A stretch of DNA of 64,000 nt, taken from contig JAZKZO010000030.1 of NCBI GenBank assembly GCA_045612665.1, positions 22,593 through 86,592 on the forward strand, in the 5' to 3' direction. The notes beneath the pieces were generated by a model. That model did not search any database, was not told the origin of the DNA, and saw nothing but the letters and a program-made list of their open reading frames with translations. The stretch comes from RGIG2000 sp045612665. Its GTDB lineage: Bacteria > Bacillota > Clostridia > Oscillospirales > CAG-272. Below are positions 42,553-51,811 of the stretch, piece after piece; the stretch's first letter is position 1; each line of letters opens with the position of its first letter. A program made the position numbers and the translations under genes.

Positions 42553-43909
42553 TAAAAAAGAAATACTCGGCACTGCCCCCATAGGAAGGCTTCTTTTTAG
42601 ACTTGCTCTTCCAACGGTGGTTGCCCAGCTGATAAATATGCTATACAACATCGTTGACCGTGTTTATATAGGTCATATGCCCGAGGTTGGCGACCTTGCC
42701 CTAACCGGTGTCGGTGTGTGTATGCCTATTATTATGATTGTATCTGCATTCGCTGCGCTTGTAAGCTCAGGCGGTGCGCCGAGAGCATCAATTTTTATGG
42801 GCGAGAAAAATATAGACGATGCCGAAAAGGCGCTTGGCGCTTGCTTTGGCTTGCAAATTATCGTTTCCACCATATTAACGGTGATATTGCTTATTTGGAA
42901 TCGAGATTTTCTTTTGGCATTCGGTGCAAGTGAAAATACAATCGAATTTGCAACCGACTATATGAGCGTCTATGCCATCGGAACAATTTTTGTACAGCTC
43001 ACTCTCGGCATGAATGCGTTTATAACGGCACAGGGCTTTGCAAGGACTGCTATGCTCTCCGTTGTCATCGGTGCTGTTTCCAACATTGCACTTGACCCTG
43101 TGTTTATTTATTGGCTTGATATGGGCGTAAGCGGTGCTGCTCTTGCGACCATAATCTCACAGGCACTATCCTGTATATGGATTATCGTATTTTTGTGTAG
43201 CAAAAGAAGTCTTTTAAGGCTCAAAATCAAAAACCTTATTCCCTCTCCGAAAATTGTGCTTCCCTGTGTTGCACTCGGCACGGCATCGTTTATTATGCAA
43301 TCAAGCGAAAGCGTAATTTCGATTTGCTTTAACTCCTCGCTCCTTGAGCACGGTGGAGATATCGCTGTCGGGGCTATGACTATTTTGACAAGCGTAATGC
43401 AATTTGCTATGCTTCCGCCACAAGGAATTGCACAGGGCGCGCAACCGATATTGAGCTACAATTACGGTGCTAAAAACGCGGATAGAGTAAGAAGCGTTTA
43501 CAAGCTTTTGCTTGGTGTTTGCCTTGCTTATTCCCTTGTGATTTGGTCGCTCGTTATGTTTTTCCCAAGAGTGTTCGTTTCAATGTTCACTCCTGATGAT
43601 GCGTTGACCACCTTTGCCTCAAGAGCGCTTCGCATATATTTTAGCGGTATGGCGTTGTTTGGAATTCAAATCGCATCTCAAATGACCTTTGTTTCTCTTG
43701 GAAACGCACCGTCAAGCGTGCTTGTGGCTGTTGTGCGTAAATTTGTGCTTTTGCTACCTCTTATCTACATTATGCCAAGCATTGTTAGCGACGCGACAAC
43801 AGGCGTTTATATTGCCGAGCCGATTGCCGACCTTCTCGCAGTTACTTTTACTGGCATACTGTTCTATTTTCAATTTAAAAAGGCACTTCGAAAAATCGAG
43901 GTCAAATAA
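42545..43909 (+). CDS. MATE family efflux transporter
   Basis: A 454-residue transporter with about twelve helices in two related halves. The N-terminal PIGRLLFRLALPTVVAQLINMLYNIVDR is characteristic of the DinF/MepA-like MATE branch, and QPILSYNYGAKN near residue 300 is the conserved second-half motif. Exports cationic compounds by ion antiport. Ribosome binding site AAGGAG lies inside the end of the GH78-like gene, so both are one operon. Confidence 0.92.
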   Translation: MTDKKEILGTAPIGRLLFRLALPTVVAQLINMLYNIVDRVYIGHMPEVGDLALTGVGVCMPIIMIVSAFAALVSSGGAPRASIFMGEKNIDDAEKALGACFGLQIIVSTILTVILLIWNRDFLLAFGASENTIEFATDYMSVYAIGTIFVQLTLGMNAFITAQGFARTAMLSVVIGAVSNIALDPVFIYWLDMGVSGAALATIISQALSCIWIIVFLCSKRSLLRLKIKNLIPSPKIVLPCVALGTASFIMQSSESVISICFNSSLLEHGGDIAVGAMTILTSVMQFAMLPPQGIAQGAQPILSYNYGAKNADRVRSVYKLLLGVCLAYSLVIWSLVMFFPRVFVSMFTPDDALTTFASRALRIYFSGMALFGIQIASQMTFVSLGNAPSSVLVAVVRKFVLLLPLIYIMPSIVSDATTGVYIAEPIADLLAVTFTGILFYFQFKKALRKIEVK

Positions 43910-43910
43910 A

Positions 43911-43935
43911 AAAGGACGGGAAACCGTCCTTTTAT
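43911..43935. terminator. Bidirectional terminator between the MATE and fucosidase genes
   Basis: AAAGGACGG/CCGTCCTTT stem, GAAA loop, T-runs on both strands. Confidence 0.9.
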
Positions 43936-43942
43936 TATTTAA

Positions 43943-45256
43943 TTATTTCAAGAAAACCTCGATTACAGGCACTACAACGTTTGGCTTTACGTACGGAATC
44001 TTTAACGCAACGAGTCCCTCGTTTTGAGTTCTCGCCTCGCTAAAGTGATCAACTCCACCCTCGGTATAGAGGATTTCGCTTCCGTCGTGCAAGAACTGTG
44101 CATAGTCGATCTTTCCGCCAAGTCCTTGGAATTCAAGGAATGCATAAGGATACTCAACCAAGTGGATGTAAAGGCGCTTTCCGTCCTCGCTTTGTGTTAG
44201 GCGTGTACCTCTTGGTGCTACAAATTCAGGCTCAGCCATTGTGCATCCGTAAATTGAACGTGAGTTATATTTCATCCATTCAGCATATACGCCAAGAGCG
44301 TCCTCGGCTCTCTTGTCAAGATATCCTCTTGCGGTAGGACCTACATTCATAAGAAGGTTACCGCCGATGCAAACGGTATTTACGAGCATATCAATAAGCA
44401 TCTTTGGTGATTTCCAGGTTGACTCATCACGGTGATAGCCCCAAGAGCCCGAGAAGGTTTGGCAAGCCTCCCATGTAACGAGCTCGCCTGTTTCTGCGTG
44501 CTTAACCCAGGTAAGTGGCTGATACTGCTCAGGAGTCCAAATATCCTGCTCAAGGTCGCAACGGTTGTCGATAATGATATCGGGCTGAATTGATCTTACT
44601 GTTTCAATAAGCTTTTCGGACTCCCAATGGTCCTTGCTCTTTCCTTCCATCCAATCGGGGAAGTTAGGGTCCTTATTTGGATACGAGAAGTCAAACCACA
44701 TAATATCAATCTTGCCGTAGTTTGTAAGAAGCTCGGTTACCTGATTGCGCATATACTCGGCATATTTCTTCATATCACGGCCCTGATTTTGCTCAAAGGC
44801 GTCCTTATCGTTACGGCGAGGATGGATTGCATCAATTGTAAAGTCGGGGTGGTGCCAGTCGATAAGCGAATAGTAGAAGCCCACCTTAAGTCCCTCGGCA
44901 CGGAACGCATCAACGTATTCTCTTACAAGGTCGCGTCCTGCCTTTGTGTTTGTGCATTTGTAATCGGTATATTTTGTGTCGAACATACAAAAGCCCTCGT
45001 GATGCTTTGTTGTAAGAACGGCATACTTCATTCCCGCTTCCTTTGCACGTCTTGCCCATTCCTTAGGGTCGTAAAGATCGGGATCAAAATACTTAAAATA
45101 CTTGTCGTACTTTTCGTCGGTTATGCATTCAATATGCTTAATCCACTCGTTACGCGCAGGCATTGCGTAGAGTCCCCAGTGAATAAACATTCCGAAACGG
45201 TCGTGCTCGAACCATTCGGTGTTTCCAAGTGTTTTTTTGGTCTTGTAGCTTGACAT
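43943..45256 (-). CDS. GH29 alpha-L-fucosidase, cytosolic
   Basis: A 437-residue glycosidase. The family start WFEHDRFGMFIHWGLYA, the block YAVLTTKHHEGFCMFD, and IDIMWFDFSYP, with the presumed nucleophile Asp, match GH29; GGNLLMNVGPTARG follows. No signal peptide, so it acts on imported fucosyl oligosaccharides. Start chosen at 45256 where GGAGG lies 8 bases upstream; the TTG five codons earlier is inside that site. Last gene of an operon with GH92. Confidence 0.92.
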   Translation of the reverse strand: MSSYKTKKTLGNTEWFEHDRFGMFIHWGLYAMPARNEWIKHIECITDEKYDKYFKYFDPDLYDPKEWARRAKEAGMKYAVLTTKHHEGFCMFDTKYTDYKCTNTKAGRDLVREYVDAFRAEGLKVGFYYSLIDWHHPDFTIDAIHPRRNDKDAFEQNQGRDMKKYAEYMRNQVTELLTNYGKIDIMWFDFSYPNKDPNFPDWMEGKSKDHWESEKLIETVRSIQPDIIIDNRCDLEQDIWTPEQYQPLTWVKHAETGELVTWEACQTFSGSWGYHRDESTWKSPKMLIDMLVNTVCIGGNLLMNVGPTARGYLDKRAEDALGVYAEWMKYNSRSIYGCTMAEPEFVAPRGTRLTQSEDGKRLYIHLVEYPYAFLEFQGLGGKIDYAQFLHDGSEILYTEGGVDHFSEARTQNEGLVALKIPYVKPNVVVPVIEVFLK

Positions 45257-45276
45257 TTTACTGTCCTCCAAATATA

Positions 45277-47229
45277 TTATTTTAATTTTTTACCAAGAAT
45301 TTTCGCATTTCTTACAAGTGGCTTAATTTTTATCCACTCGTCCTTGCCCGGGCACATTCTGTAAAGTCCAAGACAGGATAGGATATACCACGCGCTCATC
45401 GTGCCGTTATCCTCATCTCCTGGATATCCGTCGGGCGTTGGCTTAAATAGCTCGGTGCAAATTCGACGAACCCAGTGATCGCTTTTCTCGCTTTCACCAA
45501 GATATGCGTACATATACGGAATATGAAACGACGGCTGATTTGAAATAGCGCATTGACCGAAATTTACGGTTGCCATCTCGGACATTTCGTGAATTTCCGC
45601 GCCGTAGCTATTGACTCTGAAATGCGCAGGTGCACCAAAGAGCTTATCAAGATACTCGACAAGTCTATCTTTTCCACCAAAAAGCTCACAAAGTCCCTCT
45701 ATATCGTGTTGAACGGCAAGAGTGCTTTGCCAAGCGCTAGCCTCGGTGTAAGCACCGCCCCACTTATACGGGTCAAAGTCAGTTAAAAACTCACCGTTTT
45801 CGTCCTTTGCGCGCATAAAATTAACGCTTTTGTCGAACAAGTGTCGATAATTTTTCGCGCGAGCTATATATTCGTTATAAATATCCGTCTTGCCAAGTGC
45901 TCTTGCAATGGTTGCAATGCACCAATCTCCGTAGGCAAAGTCAAGAGTGAGATTTACGCTTTCCTTGTGTTTATTACAGGGCACGTAGCCGTGCTTTATA
46001 TACTCGCCTATGCCCTCTCTGCCATAGCGCTTTTCGGGCGACGGAGTGCTTGCGTGATGAAGCATACCGTCAAGTGAGTTTTCAAGAGTCGCCCTATCAA
46101 CAATATTTTGTGTACACGCCTCGGCAATTACGGCATCAATAAGCGTGCTTGGCATACAGCCGACCTCGCCAATGGAAATCCATCTTGGAAGCCAACCACA
46201 TTCCTTATAATCACAAACGAAGCCCTTTACCATATCGGCAAATTCCTCTCTTGCGATAAGTGAGAAAAGTGGGTAAACGGTGCGATACGTGTCCCAAAAT
46301 CCGTTGTCGGTATATCTTACACCGTCGCGTGTCTTGCCGTCAAAGGGCGTATAATGAACAGGCGCGCCCTTGTCGTTTAGCTCGTACGCCTTATGTGGGA
46401 AAAGAAACGCGCGATACATACAGGAATAGAAGGTACGCATCGTTTGCTCGTCGGCATCTATTTCTATTCTCGAAAGATGCTCCTCCCAAGCCGTCTCGCC
46501 CTGTGCCTTAACCGTATCAAAATCGTGCTCTCCGATTTCCCTTTCAAGAGATAGAAGTGCCATTTCGTAGCTTATGTACGAGATTGCAAGGCTAGCCTCT
46601 ATTTTGCGCGAGGACATGGCTATGTGTGCGTAATTTTCACCGATAACGCATCTTGACTCGTCTATATCGTCTTTTTTAAAGCGCACTGCAACGTACATTT
46701 TAAAATCCTTTGCATCGTCCTGTGAGTGCGCATTGTTTGTTATAAAAAGAATTCCTCTGTTTTCGTCAAAGGAGTATTCGTAATCGCCCTGTGATGCAAG
46801 AAACGACAAATACGGAGTTGTTTCACACGCAAACTCCAACCTCATAGCGCACGCGCGCTCGGTGGGAGCAAGCTCAAAAACGCAAGACGGGCGAAGCAAA
46901 TTGAGCTTTATATAATGAGGCGACAGCTCCGAGTCGCTTTCTTTAAAGCTACTGCTTGCCATCGAGGGAGTGTTGCATATAATATCCGTTTGTGGAATCA
47001 TCAAAAACGTTCCGTAATCACCAATCCAAGGACTTGGCTGATGAGTTAGCCTAACCCCCTCTGTACACGGAAAATCAGGCGAATAGAACCATCTCGACAT
47101 GCCGTCGGTTTGAGGGCAAAAGGATATCATTCCAAACGGCATTTGAGTTAAAGGGAGCGTGTTTCCGTTTGAATATCTCATAACGGAGCGCGTTCCCATT
47201 TTTGTATTTACGTAAGATAAATATTTCAT
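45277..47229 (-). CDS. GH92-family alpha-mannosidase, cytosolic
   Basis: A 650-residue protein matching GH92: VNTKMGTRS start, the MPFGMISFCPQTDG and GVRLTHQPSPWIGDYG blocks in the N-terminal beta domain, DNGFWDTYRTVYPL, and the catalytic-base region GYPGDEDNGTMSAWYILSCLGLY near the end. GH92 enzymes are Ca2+-dependent exo-mannosidases. They are usually exported in Bacteroidetes; this one has no signal peptide. It lies 2 bases after the protease gene and 20 before the fucosidase gene. Confidence 0.92.
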   Translation of the reverse strand: MKYLSYVNTKMGTRSVMRYSNGNTLPLTQMPFGMISFCPQTDGMSRWFYSPDFPCTEGVRLTHQPSPWIGDYGTFLMIPQTDIICNTPSMASSSFKESDSELSPHYIKLNLLRPSCVFELAPTERACAMRLEFACETTPYLSFLASQGDYEYSFDENRGILFITNNAHSQDDAKDFKMYVAVRFKKDDIDESRCVIGENYAHIAMSSRKIEASLAISYISYEMALLSLEREIGEHDFDTVKAQGETAWEEHLSRIEIDADEQTMRTFYSCMYRAFLFPHKAYELNDKGAPVHYTPFDGKTRDGVRYTDNGFWDTYRTVYPLFSLIAREEFADMVKGFVCDYKECGWLPRWISIGEVGCMPSTLIDAVIAEACTQNIVDRATLENSLDGMLHHASTPSPEKRYGREGIGEYIKHGYVPCNKHKESVNLTLDFAYGDWCIATIARALGKTDIYNEYIARAKNYRHLFDKSVNFMRAKDENGEFLTDFDPYKWGGAYTEASAWQSTLAVQHDIEGLCELFGGKDRLVEYLDKLFGAPAHFRVNSYGAEIHEMSEMATVNFGQCAISNQPSFHIPYMYAYLGESEKSDHWVRRICTELFKPTPDGYPGDEDNGTMSAWYILSCLGLYRMCPGKDEWIKIKPLVRNAKILGKKLK

Positions 47230-47230
47230 A

Positions 47231-48328
47231 TCAGCTTATAGTGTCATTCTCGTAAACGAAATTTACTTTTTGGAAAAATTCATAAACCTTTTCAACGGGA
47301 ATCGCATACGAGCCTACGTTGTTGCCGTCCTCGTCAAGTGCGCCCGCATAATTGATACCAATGATATTAAGGCTAGCATCTAGCAACGCTCCGCCACTAG
47401 AGCCACTGTTGATATAAGCATCGTGATGCAAAACGTTAAATTGAACGTTCGACTCACTCGTGGCAGTATCCTTTAACGATACTCTTGTATAGCCTACTAT
47501 ATTTCCGAGAGTTATTGTGTTTGACTGTCCCTCGGGCTGACCAAGAGAAATTACAAGGTCATCTGCCTCACCGTTTCCGCCCTCAAGAGAAAGCACCGTG
47601 TACTCCTCTTGGCTTGTGAATTTAACGATAGCGAGGTCGTATGATGCGAGCCTTGCAACAAGAGATGCCTGATATTCGTTGCCGATATAGTCAACTACAA
47701 GGTAGCTTGTATAGGTTGTTGATTCCTCAAGAGATTCGCTATACACAACGTGATTGTTGGTTAGAACGTAGTATTCGTTTTCCGTGTGCTTGATTATAGC
47801 GCCACTTCCGTTTGAAATTCCAACAACGCTCTCAAAGCCACCGAAGGCTCTGTTCGAATATTTTGCTTGAACAGTAACGTTTGCCTTAATTGTGTTTGTG
47901 CTTATGATATTTATAAGCTCTGCATAGTCGATTTCATCACAAACGGTACAAACACCGCTTTCAAAGGTATGCTTACCTACGGCGCTTGTAAACGTGTCAA
48001 GAAAATAATATCCACACTCGCACAGGTGCTTTGTATAGCCCTCGTCAACACAGCCGGGGGCAACCGTGATTTCCATAAAATCGTGAGTATGTCCCGGTGG
48101 GATTATAATAGACGACTCCTCGCTTGACTGCTCACTCGATTCCTCGCTTGAGGACTCGTCAAGCTCACTTGACGACGAGGATTCAGCCTCGGGAAGCTCG
48201 CTTGATGAGGATTGCGACTGTGATGGAGACGGTGAGATTTCCGATAAAAGTAAATCTAGTATTGAATCACACGAGGTTGTCGAAATCACAAGAACAAGGC
48301 ATAATAAAGCCAATACCAGCTTTTTCAT
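47231..48328 (-). CDS. Trypsin-like (HtrA-type) serine protease lipoprotein
   Basis: A 365-residue lipoprotein: lipobox Cys20, a long Ser/Glu linker (34-73), a Cys/His module (about 80-130: GHTHDF, CECG, GKHTF, CTVC), then a chymotrypsin-fold protease with His193 (TNNHVV), Asp231 (YDLAIVKF) and Ser311 (GSSGGAL) as the triad. There is no PDZ domain, unlike HtrA/DegP. Ribosome binding site GGAGAAAA. In one operon with a transporter and two glycosidases, so it may process glycoproteins outside the cell (inference). Confidence 0.88.
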   Translation of the reverse strand: MKKLVLALLCLVLVISTTSCDSILDLLLSEISPSPSQSQSSSSELPEAESSSSSELDESSSEESSEQSSEESSIIIPPGHTHDFMEITVAPGCVDEGYTKHLCECGYYFLDTFTSAVGKHTFESGVCTVCDEIDYAELINIISTNTIKANVTVQAKYSNRAFGGFESVVGISNGSGAIIKHTENEYYVLTNNHVVYSESLEESTTYTSYLVVDYIGNEYQASLVARLASYDLAIVKFTSQEEYTVLSLEGGNGEADDLVISLGQPEGQSNTITLGNIVGYTRVSLKDTATSESNVQFNVLHHDAYINSGSSGGALLDASLNIIGINYAGALDEDGNNVGSYAIPVEKVYEFFQKVNFVYENDTIS

Positions 48329-48343
48329 TTTAGTTTTCTCCGT

Positions 48344-49747
48344 TTATTTAATGAATGGGGAGATGACACCGTAAACGAACAGCACGCCAACGATTATAGG
48401 AAGTGCATATCGCATATAGTATTTCATCCATTTTTTGATTTTAAGTCCCTTACCTTGGTTTGCCTCTTCCATAAAGTTATCAAAGCCCCAACCGAATTTG
48501 TTGGTACAGAAGATTACGAAGATGAGCGAGCCTGCAGGCAAAAGAACGTTACTTACAATATAGTCCTCAAGGTCAAGCACTACGCTTCCTGCGCCAAGAG
48601 GATGGAATCCCGAGAGAACATTGAAGCCGAGCAAGCAAGGAATGGAAAGAACGAGCATTCCTGCACCGCAAATAAGACAGGTTTTTCTCTTTGACCAGCC
48701 GGTAAGCTCCTGAACACAGGACATAATGTTTTGGAACACTGCAAGGATTGTCGACATTGCGGCAAATGACATAAAGAGGAAGAAAAGCGTTCCCCAAATT
48801 CTTCCACCAGGCATATTGATAAATACATTTGGAAGAGTTTTGAATATAAGACCAGGGCCTGCTGTCTGCGCCAAAATTTCCTCGGTTGGGAGAACTCCGT
48901 CGCCCATATAGGTAAAGAATGCAGGGAAAATAATAAGTCCCGAGGTGATTGCCACGAAGGTATCAAGGCAAGCGATATTAACGCTCTCACCAAGGAGTGA
49001 ACGGTCCTTGCCAATGAAGCTACCGAAGATAGCCATTGAGCCAATACCAAGGCTAAGAGTAAAGAATGCCTGATTCATAGCTGCAACAACAACGTTCAAA
49101 AAGCCTACCTTTTTAACGTTAGCGATGCTTGGAAGAAGATAGAACTTAAGTCCCTCTCCTGCCTTTGGCAAGGTGAAGCTATGGATTGCAAGCACAACGA
49201 TAAGCACAAGGAGTGCAACCATCATTACCTTTGTTACCTTTTCGAGTCCCTTTTGCATATCAAACGAGCAAATAAGGAAGCCGAGCACACATACAACGGC
49301 AACGAAAATAAAGAGCGTCCAAGGGCTTGAGAGCATATTGTCATATACTGCGTTTACCTCGGCGGACGAGCTCATTCCGTCAAACTTGCCTGTGAGCATA
49401 TACACAAAGTATTGAAGCATCCAGCCCGTAACCGATGTGTAGAACATCATAAGAACTACGTTTCCTACAAGTGATGCGTATCCGTGTGCGCGCCACTTCT
49501 TATCGTCAGGCTTAAGCTTTTGATACATTCTAACAGGGCTTGCCTGTGATGCTCTACCAACGGAAAATTCCATTGTCATAATCGGAATTCCCATAATAGC
49601 CAAAAATATAAGATAAATTAAAACAAATATTCCACCACCGCTTTGCGCTGCAACGGTTGGGAATTTCCATACATTTCCTATTCCGATAGCACAGCCTGCG
49701 CTTATGAGTATAAAGCCAAGACGGCTACCAAGTCTTTCTCTTTCCAT
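48344..49747 (-). CDS. Neurotransmitter:sodium symporter (NSS) family transporter
   Basis: A 467-residue protein with about eleven to twelve helices. The N-terminal WKFPTVAAQSGGGIFVLIYL is the NSS signature (sodium- and substrate-binding unwound helix 1), and FFTLSLGIGSMAIFGSF is helix 6. Bacterial members import amino acids with sodium. First gene of the minus-strand operon down to the fucosidase, from a TTGAAA-17-TAGAAT promoter. Substrate not predictable. Confidence 0.93.
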   Translation of the reverse strand: MERERLGSRLGFILISAGCAIGIGNVWKFPTVAAQSGGGIFVLIYLIFLAIMGIPIMTMEFSVGRASQASPVRMYQKLKPDDKKWRAHGYASLVGNVVLMMFYTSVTGWMLQYFVYMLTGKFDGMSSSAEVNAVYDNMLSSPWTLFIFVAVVCVLGFLICSFDMQKGLEKVTKVMMVALLVLIVVLAIHSFTLPKAGEGLKFYLLPSIANVKKVGFLNVVVAAMNQAFFTLSLGIGSMAIFGSFIGKDRSLLGESVNIACLDTFVAITSGLIIFPAFFTYMGDGVLPTEEILAQTAGPGLIFKTLPNVFINMPGGRIWGTLFFLFMSFAAMSTILAVFQNIMSCVQELTGWSKRKTCLICGAGMLVLSIPCLLGFNVLSGFHPLGAGSVVLDLEDYIVSNVLLPAGSLIFVIFCTNKFGWGFDNFMEEANQGKGLKIKKWMKYYMRYALPIIVGVLFVYGVISPFIK

Positions 49748-49776
49748 AAATACCTCTTAAAAATTGTTATACATAT

Positions 49777-49805
49777 ATTCTACCACAAACACGCGCGCGT
49801 TTCAA
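49777..49805 (-). promoter_or_regulatory. Sigma-A promoter of the NSS-protease-GH92-GH29 operon
   Basis: Minus-strand TTGAAA (49805-49800), 17-bp spacer with an alternating CG/GT tract, TAGAAT (49782-49777). Confidence 0.72.
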
Positions 49806-49814
49806 TATTTTTAA

Positions 49815-49845
49815 GCAAAAAAGAGATGCAATTACTGCACCTCTT
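49815..49845 (-). terminator. Terminator of the GNAT gene
   Basis: AAGAGaTGCA/TGCAcCTCTT stem (one mismatch) with a T6 tail on the minus strand, overlapping the last codons. Confidence 0.75.
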
Positions 49846-50464
49846 CCTCATTTTTCATTTCTTGTATTATAGTTTCTCTGTTTGCACGTCTTATAAGCTT
49901 GCAATACGGCACGCCTGTAAAGCTCTCGAAGGCAAACAAGCGCTCAAAGCCACGGGCACTGTACATTGAGAGCGCAATTTCGTTATCCTCTGCGCAATCA
50001 AGATACACATCAAGGTCCTTGTCAAGATACGGCAACGCACCGTCAAGGAGCTCACTGCCTATTCCCTGCCCACGGCAAGCCTCGTCAATACAAATGCTCG
50101 AAACGTAATATCCGTTGCCCTCGCTCTCGAGAGGGAAAAAGTATTCCTTTAATGCTCTTTCAAGAGTTTCGTCAACCATTTCTCCTGCGCTCTCAAAGGC
50201 ATTGAAGAATGCGCCGACATCAACCTTGATAGGTGAGCGACACGCGATTACAATACCGACAATCCTGTCATCAACAAGTCCAACATAAATGTTGTTTTCG
50301 TTATACGGAGTATTGCTCTTTATCATATAAGGCAAAACTCTCATAGCGCGTGCCTTGTCATCCTCAAAAAGGCTTGGCAAAATATACTTATCTGTTTCGT
50401 ATATAAGGGATGAAACTATATTAAGGTCGTCGCCTTGAGCGAGCTTTCTTATTGTAGTAATCAT
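49832..50464 (-). CDS. GNAT family N-acetyltransferase
   Basis: A 210-residue acetyltransferase. The acetyl-CoA site is seen in VSSICIDEACRGQGIGSELL (the R/Q-x-x-G-x-G/A motif near residue 140), followed by the beta-strand YLDCAEDNEIALSMYSARGF typical of the fold. Acceptor unknown. Start at 50464 from AAAAGGAA; the frame continues upstream without a site. Monocistronic. Confidence 0.9.
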   Translation of the reverse strand: MITTIRKLAQGDDLNIVSSLIYETDKYILPSLFEDDKARAMRVLPYMIKSNTPYNENNIYVGLVDDRIVGIVIACRSPIKVDVGAFFNAFESAGEMVDETLERALKEYFFPLESEGNGYYVSSICIDEACRGQGIGSELLDGALPYLDKDLDVYLDCAEDNEIALSMYSARGFERLFAFESFTGVPYCKLIRRANRETIIQEMKNEEEVQ

Positions 50465-50521
50465 AAAATTCCTTTTAAATTCAATGTGATTTTGTATTGT
50501 GATTTTCCAAAACTTATTTAA

Positions 50522-50550
50522 AGTATACCATATTTTTGCCATTTTGTCAA
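50522..50550 (-). promoter_or_regulatory. Sigma-A promoter of the GNAT gene
   Basis: Minus-strand TTGACA (50550-50545), 17-bp spacer, TATACT (50527-50522). Confidence 0.75.
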
Positions 50551-50635
50551 TAGGTCGTAATTTTTGCGAATTTTTCAACACTTTCGCCTCGGTTTGTGCT
50601 ACAATATATACATAAAGCTTTAAGCGAGGTTTATT

Positions 50636-51730
50636 ATGTTTAAAAAATACGTTTCCAATACTACTCTTGCCCTTGGCACGAGCTATTTAATAGACAAAAC
50701 CGACGGTGTAAAGGGCTACCGTGTTTATATTAAGCCAACACTTTACGGCAACTTCAAGTGGAGATTTTTCTTTATAAATTCAGTAAACTCAACCTACGCA
50801 CAGGGCGAGGTTGGCTATGCCAATAAATCAGGTGGAAAATGGAAAATCCACAGTGCTACAATCGGTATTAGCGCTTCTCTTGACAAGGACGATGAAATCA
50901 AAAATGTAACCAAGATTACCTACGGTGGTAGCGAAAGCAAGTGCGTTGCCCCTGATGAGCAATTTTGGAGCGACGAGGTTGAATTTGAGATAAACGACGG
51001 CTACATTGTTTGGGAATGGCACCTTGAGGGAGAGAATATTCCGTCAATGCCCGAGGATATTTATACTGCTTACTCAACTCAAAATGGAGAGTGGGCGCAC
51101 GAGTGGAACAGACCCTCTCCGTGTCTTGTCGGAATTGAGCGCCCGTATAAGAAATATATCGCATTTCTTGGCGACTCAATCACTGCCGGATGCGGTACTA
51201 AAAAGGACGGCTACGAAATGTGGGTGGCACGTATTGCCGACGCTATAAAAGACGAATATGCCGTTTGGAATCTCGGTCTTGGCTACGGCAGAGGTAGCGA
51301 CTGCGCGACTAACGGAACATGGCTTTACAAGGCAAAGCAAGCCGATATCGCGGTTATAACCTACGGTGTAAACGATATAAAATCGGGCGAATACGGCAAG
51401 GGCAGAGGCTCTAGCGCAGGTGAAATTGTATCTTGGGCGGAAGCTATGGTTGACAAGCTACAAGAGGCAGGCGTTGAGGTCATTATCGCAACGATTCCGC
51501 CCTTCTCCTTTAGCGACAGAGAAAGATGGGAATGGCGTTGTGCCACCCTTGGCTTGAAGCTTCTTGCCGAGCGCAAGGGATGCCGTGTTTACGATATTGC
51601 ATCCGCTCTTGAAAGCGAGCCGTATAAGGGCGATTACCCACACGGAGACCATCCGAACGGTGAGGGCTGTCGCATCGCCTTTGAAAAATTCAAGCAAACG
51701 TTTTTTGTAGACGGAAAATGGACACTTTAA
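50636..51730 (+). CDS. SGNH/GDSL esterase with N-terminal beta-sandwich (CE2/CE3-like)
   Basis: A 364-residue protein without signal peptide. The N-terminal part (about 1-165) is beta-rich with many aromatic residues, like the jelly-roll domain of CE2 carbohydrate esterases. The SGNH hydrolase domain has block I FLGDSITAG with nucleophile Ser181, a GYGRG block, block III GVND, and the DHPN block V near the end. Likely removes acyl groups from sugars. The ribosome binding site AGCGAGG precedes the start; an extended -10 TGTGCTACAAT (50595-50605) lies upstream without a good -35. Confidence 0.85.
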   Translation: MFKKYVSNTTLALGTSYLIDKTDGVKGYRVYIKPTLYGNFKWRFFFINSVNSTYAQGEVGYANKSGGKWKIHSATIGISASLDKDDEIKNVTKITYGGSESKCVAPDEQFWSDEVEFEINDGYIVWEWHLEGENIPSMPEDIYTAYSTQNGEWAHEWNRPSPCLVGIERPYKKYIAFLGDSITAGCGTKKDGYEMWVARIADAIKDEYAVWNLGLGYGRGSDCATNGTWLYKAKQADIAVITYGVNDIKSGEYGKGRGSSAGEIVSWAEAMVDKLQEAGVEVIIATIPPFSFSDRERWEWRCATLGLKLLAERKGCRVYDIASALESEPYKGDYPHGDHPNGEGCRIAFEKFKQTFFVDGKWTL

Positions 51731-51751
51731 TCAGTTTTTTATCAAAAAATA

Positions 51752-51780
51752 TTGATTATAAAAAAAGTGTGTGCTAAAAT
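51752..51780 (+). promoter_or_regulatory. Sigma-A promoter of ddh
   Basis: TTGATT (51752-51757), 17-bp spacer, TAAAAT (51775-51780). Confidence 0.75.
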
Positions 51781-51811
51781 ATTGCTATCTTAATTATATT
51801 TCGAGGTTTTT

